A DNA stretch of 20,661 nucleotides from JBCDCP01 sp039181495 (GTDB taxonomy: Bacteria > Pseudomonadota > Alphaproteobacteria > Rhizobiales > Tepidamorphaceae): contig JBCDCP010000046.1 in the NCBI GenBank assembly GCA_039181495.1, positions 1-20,661 on the forward strand, written 5' to 3'. Both the position numbers and the translations under genes were made by a program. Positions 15,424-20,661 of this stretch are shown piece by piece. The stretch's first letter is position 1. Each line of letters opens with the position of its first letter. The notes under the pieces are model-generated. The model did not search any database and had not been told where the DNA came from. It saw only the letters and a list, made by a program, of their open reading frames with translations.

Positions 15424-15786
15424 CTACCGGATCTGCCGCTGGCGCGTGGCCGGCACCGTAATCGGGCGTAAGGCCGGGTGCGACGGCAGGGCGTTCACCC
15501 GATCGCGGTGTCCACCGGAATTGGAGGTGCCTTCATCGTCGGTCTCAAGTGGCAGGCTCATGATAGCCATTCCCATGGCCACGCTGCCGAAGGTAATGAC
15601 GAGGCCCAACGTCAAAACAATGATTGGCAGTGCAGGATTCTCAGAATTGATAATCAGTGTCCCAATCCGGTGGGCGTCCGTGATCATCAGGCCGGCGACA
15701 AGGAGGATGGCGACAGCGGTCCCGATCAGACCATTGATCAGCAACAACCGGAAAAGCGGGTTCTCGGGCAGGAACCTGTTCAGCAT
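15424..15786 (-). CDS. Small two-helix membrane protein of unknown function
   Basis: A 120-residue protein with a short polar start (MLNRFLPENPLFRLL), two hydrophobic segments at about 11-35 and 52-76, and a polar, basic C-terminal tail of some 40 residues (acidic TDDEG, then arginine- and proline-rich). I recognise no family. Hydrophobicity pattern and a sensible ATG start support it as a real gene, although the overlapping plus-strand frames keep this moderate. It lies upstream of the TelA-like operon in the same direction but is separated from it by the hairpin at 15371-15398 and a promoter, so it is a separate transcription unit. A link to the operon is only positional. Confidence 0.65.
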   Translation of the reverse strand: MLNRFLPENPLFRLLLINGLIGTAVAILLVAGLMITDAHRIGTLIINSENPALPIIVLTLGLVITFGSVAMGMAIMSLPLETDDEGTSNSGGHRDRVNALPSHPALRPITVPATRQRQIR

Positions 15787-15946
15787 TGTGGGCCTCTTGC
15801 GCGATGCAGGTAGTTAGTAAGCGTTGTTGTTCGACTGTCTACGGGCGTCAGTTTGGCCAAGATGATCTCAGATTGCACAAATCAACACACCAACGCGACG
15901 AACCGCCGCGGCGCGATATGCATGATTTTATATTTTGACGCAAAAG

Positions 15947-15974
15947 TTGGCGTTAATTTGTTCCACGCTACAAT
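15947..15974 (+). promoter_or_regulatory. Possible promoter of the PadR/RND operon
   Basis: TTGGCG at 15947-15952 and TACAAT at 15969-15974 are separated by 16 bases, four and five matches to the sigma-70 consensus. Its -35 box overlaps the right arm of the dyad TTGACGC-N8-GCGTTAA. Transcription would begin near 15981, upstream of the operator-like palindromes, which would then act as a roadblock. Only a prediction. Confidence 0.35.
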
Positions 15975-16057
15975 TTCGCACCCTTGAATTCGATAAAGTG
16001 ATCGACTGGAGCTGTTTGTCCGTAACATCACGGCTTGATCGCCATATTCCGGTCAAA

Positions 16058-16091
16058 CATATACCGGTATGGCATATGCGGTACCGGCATA
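16058..16091. promoter_or_regulatory. Nested palindromes, candidate PadR operator
   Basis: Several dyads overlap just before the PadR gene: the perfect ATACCGGTAT at 16061-16070, CATAT-N11-ATATG at 16058-16078, and CGGTACCG at 16079-16086 inside TATGC-N7-GCATA (16075-16091). TACCGG also repeats directly at 16062 and 16082, 20 bases or about two helical turns apart. This is what an autoregulated dimeric repressor would bind. PadR proteins commonly control their own gene and an adjacent efflux operon. Confidence 0.55.
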
Positions 16092-16112
16092 GGCCGGAAA
16101 GGGTTTCAGTCG

Positions 16113-16658
16113 ATGAATGTTTCCACGCTGTGTCTGGCTATTCTCAATTTCGGAGAGGCCTCAGGATACGACATCCGCAAGATGTCGACGGAAGGCACTT
16201 TCAGCCATTTCGTTGATGCCAGTTTCAGCGCGATCTATCCGGCACTAGAGCGACTGGAAAGTGAAGGCAAGGTGCAACAGCGCACTGAGCAACAGATCGG
16301 CAAACCAGCCCGGAAGGTCTACGAAATCACTGAATCCGGCCGCGTCGCCCTGGTGGCGGAACTAATGGAGCCCTTGAAGGACGACAGGCTGAAGTCGGAG
16401 TTCCTGCTGCTCGCGCTGTGTGCCGAGATGCTGCCGCCTGAACGCGTGGCCGAAGCGGTGGACGAACGTATTGAGGGTGTCGGACGAATGATCGCCGATT
16501 TCGAGGCGATGGGGTCGGATTGCGACCACGCGCCCAGTCATTGGGTCCTCGATATGGCGCGGCACATGAACAAAACAAAGAAGGCATATCTCGAGTCGCA
16601 CCGGGACTCGCTCGTGGCCCTGGCGGGCGGTGTGAACAAACGAACAGCGGCCGAGTAG
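16113..16658 (+). CDS. PadR family transcriptional regulator
   Basis: A 181-residue DNA-binding protein. The N-terminal winged helix-turn-helix (about 1-85) shows LCLAILNFGEASGYDIRK, then SFSAIYPALERLESEGKVQQR as recognition region, and KPARKVYEITESGR as the wing, all standard for PadR. The rest (about 90-170) is the helical dimerisation domain of the AphA/PadR C-terminal type. The ATG at 16113 has AAAGG nine bases upstream; a longer frame to 16035 would run through the palindromes and is rejected. It lies 62 bases ahead of the RND adaptor, so it is likely the local repressor of that pump, lifted by a phenolic or other toxic ligand; the ligand is not knowable here. Confidence 0.9.
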   Translation: MNVSTLCLAILNFGEASGYDIRKMSTEGTFSHFVDASFSAIYPALERLESEGKVQQRTEQQIGKPARKVYEITESGRVALVAELMEPLKDDRLKSEFLLLALCAEMLPPERVAEAVDERIEGVGRMIADFEAMGSDCDHAPSHWVLDMARHMNKTKKAYLESHRDSLVALAGGVNKRTAAE

Positions 16659-16720
16659 TCCGGACACCATCTACGGCCTGAGACACCAAACGCGGCAAAA
16701 CGGATCTTGAAGACAAACCC

Positions 16721-17833
16721 ATGCGCAACTCATTCCTCCTTGCATTGCTGATCGCCATCGGACTTGGCGTCTGGCTGTCCACCGGGTCAGTCACGGTAGG
16801 CGGGTCGGGCGACGACACGCCGGCTCTGGCCGAACAAAAGGCCGAGGCAAATGGCAATGGCGGCGACGCCATTTCGGTTCAGGTGCAGCGCTTTGTCGCC
16901 ACACCGCGTCGCGAAGACCTCATTCTCCGCGGCCGGACAGAGGCCAATGACCGTGTTGAAGTGCGTGCCGAAACCGAAGGCACCGTGGAACAACTGGCGG
17001 TGCGCAAGGGTGATGTCGTCACCCCCGGCCAGTTGCTTTGTCGGATCGACAGCCGGACACGCCGGGCGATTCTCGCGCAGCAGAAGGCACAACTGGAGCA
17101 GGCGACGGCGGACTATGAAGCGGCAGCCAGCCTTTCCAAAAAGGGCTTTGCGGCCGAGACCCGTGTTCGCGCTCTGAGGGCTCAACGTGATGCGGCGCAG
17201 GCTGCTGTCGAGGCTGCGGAATGGGACTTATCGCGGGTTAGCGTCACCGCACCGATCGGCGGCGTCATCGAGGAACTGCCTGTGCGGCAAGGCTCGTTGC
17301 TCCATGGTGGCGATCTCTGCGCGAAGATTGTCGATCCCGATCCCATGCTGGCAGTAGCGCAGGTTTCTGAACAGGATCTCAGTGGCCTTACTCTTGGAAT
17401 GTCTGCGACCGTTTCACCGGTGACTGGCGGTACTTTTTCCGGTGAGATCGCATTCATCGCGCCAGCTTCAGAGGTGGCTACGCGGACCTTCCGGGTTGAT
17501 ATCCTGTTGGCCAATCCTGACGGGGCGCTGCGCGATGGCGTGACCAGCGAAATTGTCATTCCACTGGCCGAGCGATCTGCCCATCTGGTGCCGCCCAGCG
17601 TGTTGGTCCTCAGCGACGCCGGCGACGTTGGTGTGCATAGCGTGAATTCTGAAAACAGGGTGCGTTTTCTGGCCGTCGACATCATTGCCGACACTCGCCA
17701 AGGGGTCTGGGTGTCCGGCCTGCCGGATGAGGTGACGATCATCACGGTTGGACAGGAGTATGTCGGTGACGACGCTCTCGTCGAACCGGTCCTACGCACC
17801 GCGGCCGACACCGCGCCGGTGGAGACACAGTAA
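16721..17833 (+). CDS. RND efflux system periplasmic adaptor (membrane fusion protein)
   Basis: A 370-residue adaptor linking an inner-membrane RND pump to an outer-membrane channel. A hydrophobic anchor or signal occupies residues 4-20, with no lipobox cysteine. It is followed by a Gly/Asn linker, the first lipoyl half GRTEANDRVEVRAETEGTVEQL at 71-92, a helical hairpin of about 113-170 (short, as in MexA/AcrA-like relatives), the second lipoyl half VTAPIGGVIEEL at 175-186, then beta-barrel and membrane-proximal parts. The stop TAA shares its last base with the ATG of the pump gene (TAATG), so they are translationally coupled. Confidence 0.9.
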   Translation: MRNSFLLALLIAIGLGVWLSTGSVTVGGSGDDTPALAEQKAEANGNGGDAISVQVQRFVATPRREDLILRGRTEANDRVEVRAETEGTVEQLAVRKGDVVTPGQLLCRIDSRTRRAILAQQKAQLEQATADYEAAASLSKKGFAAETRVRALRAQRDAAQAAVEAAEWDLSRVSVTAPIGGVIEELPVRQGSLLHGGDLCAKIVDPDPMLAVAQVSEQDLSGLTLGMSATVSPVTGGTFSGEIAFIAPASEVATRTFRVDILLANPDGALRDGVTSEIVIPLAERSAHLVPPSVLVLSDAGDVGVHSVNSENRVRFLAVDIIADTRQGVWVSGLPDEVTIITVGQEYVGDDALVEPVLRTAADTAPVETQ

Positions 17834-20661
17834 TGGCCGTGACAACCGATACCCAAGGCGTTCCGCCGCAGGGCGCATCGGGCGATGGTCTTGGGCGGGG
17901 CCCGATCGCAAGCGTGCTGTCGCGCCCACGCGCGGTGCTGACGCTGATGGTCGCCATGATCATTGGCGGCATCCTCGCCTATGTGTCGATCCCAAAAGAA
18001 GCCAATCCCGACATCGACGTTCCGATCTTTTATGTGTCGATCTCGCAGCAGGGCATTTCGCCGGAGGATGCCGAACGGCTCCTGATCCGTCCGATGGAAA
18101 CCGAGTTGCGCGGTCTAGACGGGATCAAGGAGATCGAGGGTATCGCGTCCGAAGGCCATGCCGGGATCGTGCTCGAATTCGACATCAGCTTCGACAAGGA
18201 TCAGGCGCTGATCGATGTCCGCGAGAAGGTTGACCAAGCCCGTCCCGAACTCCCGGATGATGCCGAAGAGCCGCAAATCTTCGAGACGAACTTCTCGCTG
18301 ATCCCGACCATCGTTGTCAGCCTGTCGGGCAATGTGCCGGAGCGCACACTCTTCCGAAAAGCCAAGGAACTGCAGGACCAGATCGAAGCCGTCCCGACTG
18401 TGCTCGAAGCGGAAATGTCGGGCGACCGGGAGGAACTGGTCGAAGTTCTGATCGATCAGAAGAAACTGGAGAGTTACTCGATCCGGCCGCAAGAGGTCCT
18501 CGACGCGGTCCGGGACAACAACCAGTTGGTTGCCGCCGGCGCACTGGACAGTGGCGAGGGGCGATTCAACGTCAAGGTTCCCGGGCTGCTAGAAACGGCA
18601 AACGACATCGTCAGTCTGCCAATTATCGCGGACGGCGATGGTGTTATCACGCTGGGCGACGTCGCAACCATCCGACGGACGTTCAAGGACGCATCAGTCT
18701 TCCAGCGCTTCAATGGCGAACCGGCCATCGCGCTGGAGGTCAAGAAGCGGCTCGGCACCAACATCATCGAGAACAATGAAGCGGTGCGCGAGGTTGTCGA
18801 CCGCTACACTGCGGACTGGCCGGACTCGATCAATGTCGATTATGCGCTCGATGAGTCCCGCTACATTTTCGAGGTGATCGGCTCGCTGCAATCCTCGATC
18901 ATTACAGCAATCTCGCTGGTGATGATCGTGGTTGTCGCTGCGCTTGGCGCCCGGTCCGCGATCCTTGTTGGTGTCGCGATCCCGACCTCGTTCCTGCTGG
19001 GCTTCCTGATCATCTCCGTTGCCGGCATGACCGTGAACATCATGGTGTTGTTCGGCCTTGTGCTGACGACCGGCATGCTCGTCGACTCGGCGATCGTCAT
19101 CGTCGAATACGCAGACCGTAAGATGGCCGAGGGTGTGCCGCGGCAACAAGCCTACATCCAGGCAGCCCAGCGCATGTTCTGGCCGGTGTTCTCCTCAACG
19201 GCCACGACGCTGGCAGCGTTCATTCCGATGCTGTTGTGGCCCGGCGTTCCGGGCGAATTCATGAGCTATCTTCCGATCATGGTGATCGTCGTGTTGTCGG
19301 CGTCGATCGTCACCGCCATGGTCTTCCTGCCTGTGATCGGCGGCCTGGTCGGCAAGACCGCGGCACGCGCCAAGGAACAGGGCAACGCACAGCTTCTCAG
19401 CGGCACTCGCAAGGTCGATGTCAACGAGCTACATGGCATCACCGGCATGTACGCACGGACGCTGCTGCGTCTGATCAAAGTTCCTGAACTGGTGATCATC
19501 TCGATCATCGGCATTGCTGTTTCCGTGTTCTTCTACTTCGGTTCGAACAACGCTGGCGTCGAGTTCTTCGTCGAAGAGGAGCCGGAGCGGGCCGTCGTTC
19601 TGATCAGCGCACGCGGCAATCTCTCGCCCTTCGAGGTGCGCGATCTCACCGTTGAGGTCGAAGAGCGCCTGATGACCATTCCCGGCATCAAGCATGTCAT
19701 CACCACCGCCGGTACCGAACCTGGAGGTTCGCAACTTGGCGATGTCGAGGACAAGCCTGTTGACACGGTTGGTCAGATCACCATCGAGCTGCGCGACTTC
19801 TGCTGCAGGCGACGCGCCAAAGACGTGTTTGAGGATATCCGAGCTCTGGCAACAGAGATCCCCGGAATCAAGGTCGAGGTCAGCGTCGTGCAGGGCGGAC
19901 CGCCCACGGGTAAGGACCTCCGGCTGGAGATTACGGCGCAGGACTACGACACGGTCATAGCGACGACGGAGCGCGTCCGCGAATTCCTTGAGACCGGCAT
20001 GACGGGCCTGCGCGACGTCGAGGACACCCGTCCCCTTCCCGGAATCGAATGGGAACTTGCCGTCGACCGCGAGGAGGCAGGCCGCTTCGGCACCGATATT
20101 GCCGAGGTCGGGGCAATGATCCAGCTTGTGACCGAAGGCGCGCTGGTTGGGACCTATCGTCCCGATGACAGCGACGATGAAATCGATATCCGGGTGCGTC
20201 TGCCCGAACAAGAGCGAACATTCGACCAGCTGGATCAGCTGCGGGTGCAGACGGAAATCGGTCAGGTTCCGCTGGCTAATCTGGTTGAGCGTCAGGCCAA
20301 ACCAAAGGTCTCGACGATCACCCGTCAGAACGGCGCGTTCGCCATGGACGTGAAAGCCAATGTGCTTGAGGGCGTGCTGGCCGACGAAAAAGTGCGCGAG
20401 CTGGATGAATGGCTGCAGGCACAGCAATGGCCAACGTCTGTGAAGTTCCGCTTCCGTGGCGCCGACGAAGAACAGAAGGAGTCGGCTGCGTTCCTCGGCA
20501 CAGCGGCCGCTGGCGCGCTGTTTATGATGTTCGTCATCCTGGTGACGCAGTTCAACTCGTTCTACCAGACAATTCTGACATTGGTGACAGTCGTGCTTGC
20601 TGTGGTTGGCGTGCTTATCGGCATGCTGGTCACCGGGCAGCGCTTCTCGATCATCATGACC
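17833..20661 (+). CDS. RND efflux pump inner-membrane permease (AcrB/MexB-like family), 3' end cut by the window edge
   Basis: The frame runs 943 codons from the ATG at 17833 to the window end, about 90 percent of a typical pump of 1000-1050 residues. Seen: an N-terminal membrane helix (about 34-54), a periplasmic porter loop beginning NPDIDVPIFYVSISQQGISPEDAE, the second cluster of membrane helices from about 350 to 480 with the proton-relay helix GLVLTTGMLVDSAIVIVEY (D418, E425), another helix near 555, the second porter loop, and the start of the C-terminal helices. The single relay aspartate is characteristic of the AcrB/CzcA superfamily; absence of a DD pair hints at a less standard branch of multidrug or lipid-type pumps. 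GTGGAG eight bases upstream is a good ribosome binding site. Substrate unknown; no outer-membrane channel gene is visible. Confidence 0.92.
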   Translation, partial: MAVTTDTQGVPPQGASGDGLGRGPIASVLSRPRAVLTLMVAMIIGGILAYVSIPKEANPDIDVPIFYVSISQQGISPEDAERLLIRPMETELRGLDGIKEIEGIASEGHAGIVLEFDISFDKDQALIDVREKVDQARPELPDDAEEPQIFETNFSLIPTIVVSLSGNVPERTLFRKAKELQDQIEAVPTVLEAEMSGDREELVEVLIDQKKLESYSIRPQEVLDAVRDNNQLVAAGALDSGEGRFNVKVPGLLETANDIVSLPIIADGDGVITLGDVATIRRTFKDASVFQRFNGEPAIALEVKKRLGTNIIENNEAVREVVDRYTADWPDSINVDYALDESRYIFEVIGSLQSSIITAISLVMIVVVAALGARSAILVGVAIPTSFLLGFLIISVAGMTVNIMVLFGLVLTTGMLVDSAIVIVEYADRKMAEGVPRQQAYIQAAQRMFWPVFSSTATTLAAFIPMLLWPGVPGEFMSYLPIMVIVVLSASIVTAMVFLPVIGGLVGKTAARAKEQGNAQLLSGTRKVDVNELHGITGMYARTLLRLIKVPELVIISIIGIAVSVFFYFGSNNAGVEFFVEEEPERAVVLISARGNLSPFEVRDLTVEVEERLMTIPGIKHVITTAGTEPGGSQLGDVEDKPVDTVGQITIELRDFCCRRRAKDVFEDIRALATEIPGIKVEVSVVQGGPPTGKDLRLEITAQDYDTVIATTERVREFLETGMTGLRDVEDTRPLPGIEWELAVDREEAGRFGTDIAEVGAMIQLVTEGALVGTYRPDDSDDEIDIRVRLPEQERTFDQLDQLRVQTEIGQVPLANLVERQAKPKVSTITRQNGAFAMDVKANVLEGVLADEKVRELDEWLQAQQWPTSVKFRFRGADEEQKESAAFLGTAAAGALFMMFVILVTQFNSFYQTILTLVTVVLAVVGVLIGMLVTGQRFSIIMT

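Larger units (their letters stand above)
15787..16112. other. Intergenic control region between divergent small membrane protein and PadR gene
   Basis: No convincing gene is present in these 326 bases. They are visibly richer in A and T than the flanks, particularly 15915-15990. Contents seen: an imperfect dyad TTGACGC-N8-GCGTTAA at 15935-15956, a plus-strand promoter-like pair at 15947-15974, and the nested palindromes at 16058-16091. Plus-strand open frames here run on into PadR coding sequence in other frames and lack ribosome binding sites. Confidence 0.6.

Noticed and set aside
16035..16112. Upstream extension of the PadR reading frame
   Set aside because: It would translate through nested operator-like palindromes and lacks a ribosome binding site; the ATG at 16113 has one and matches the usual PadR N-terminus.
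19429..20427. 332-codon minus-strand frame opposite the RND pump
   Set aside because: The RND frame is open for 943 codons with the family's relay helix and porter loops, so this is antisense.
1..20661. CRISPR arrays, tRNA, rRNA, insertion sequences and phage genes
   Set aside because: No regularly spaced repeats, no tRNA-like cloverleaf arms and no transposase or integrase motifs were seen in any frame.

Overview
The window is gene-dense, GC-rich bacterial chromosome with short spacers, operons joined by stop/start overlaps, frequent GTG or TTG starts and long antisense shadow frames. Codon bias and family content (AbrB permease, EamA transporter closest in feel to the alphaproteobacterial S-adenosylmethionine/drug-metabolite type, PEP-mutase-like proteins, Tat-exported binding protein) suggest an alphaproteobacterium, perhaps of the Hyphomicrobiales/Rhodospirillales side; this is an inference from style and no taxonomic marker gene is present. 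No tRNA, rRNA, CRISPR array, transposase or integrase was seen.

Layout. 1-1720: a truncated GNAT acetyltransferase on the minus strand, divergent from acetate kinase (ackA). 1723-5929: a probable organic-acid module, with a minus-strand pair (isopropylmalate/isocitrate-type dehydrogenase followed by a Gfo/Idh/MocA oxidoreductase) divergent from a plus-strand pair (EamA transporter and D-2-hydroxyacid dehydrogenase). 5939-9020: minus-strand RimJ/RimL-like acetyltransferase overlapping a PEP-mutase/isocitrate-lyase superfamily gene, and upstream of them a branched-chain-amino-acid-type periplasmic binding protein with a twin-arginine signal and an acidic proline-rich tail. 9128-10189: a HupH/HyaF-like protein with two copies of the hydrogenase-expression fold, with no hydrogenase gene nearby, closed by its own terminator. 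10435-11517: AbrB-family membrane protein behind a sharp palindrome.

11514-15151 is the least explained part: a three-gene minus-strand operon encoding, in order of transcription, a helical protein that distantly resembles TelA/toxic-anion-resistance proteins, a single-pass membrane protein of DUF6384 type, and a long coiled-coil protein with an Arg/Gly/Ser/Trp-rich tail. A perfect TATAAT box lies upstream, and a strong hairpin separates it from a small two-helix membrane protein (15424-15786). The cohesion of the operon suggests one membrane-associated machine, possibly for envelope stress; no function can be assigned from sequence.

16113-20661: a PadR-family regulator preceded by nested palindromes, then an RND efflux adaptor and the first 943 residues of its inner-membrane pump, which runs off the window. 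This reads as a regulated efflux operon lacking its outer-membrane channel within the window.
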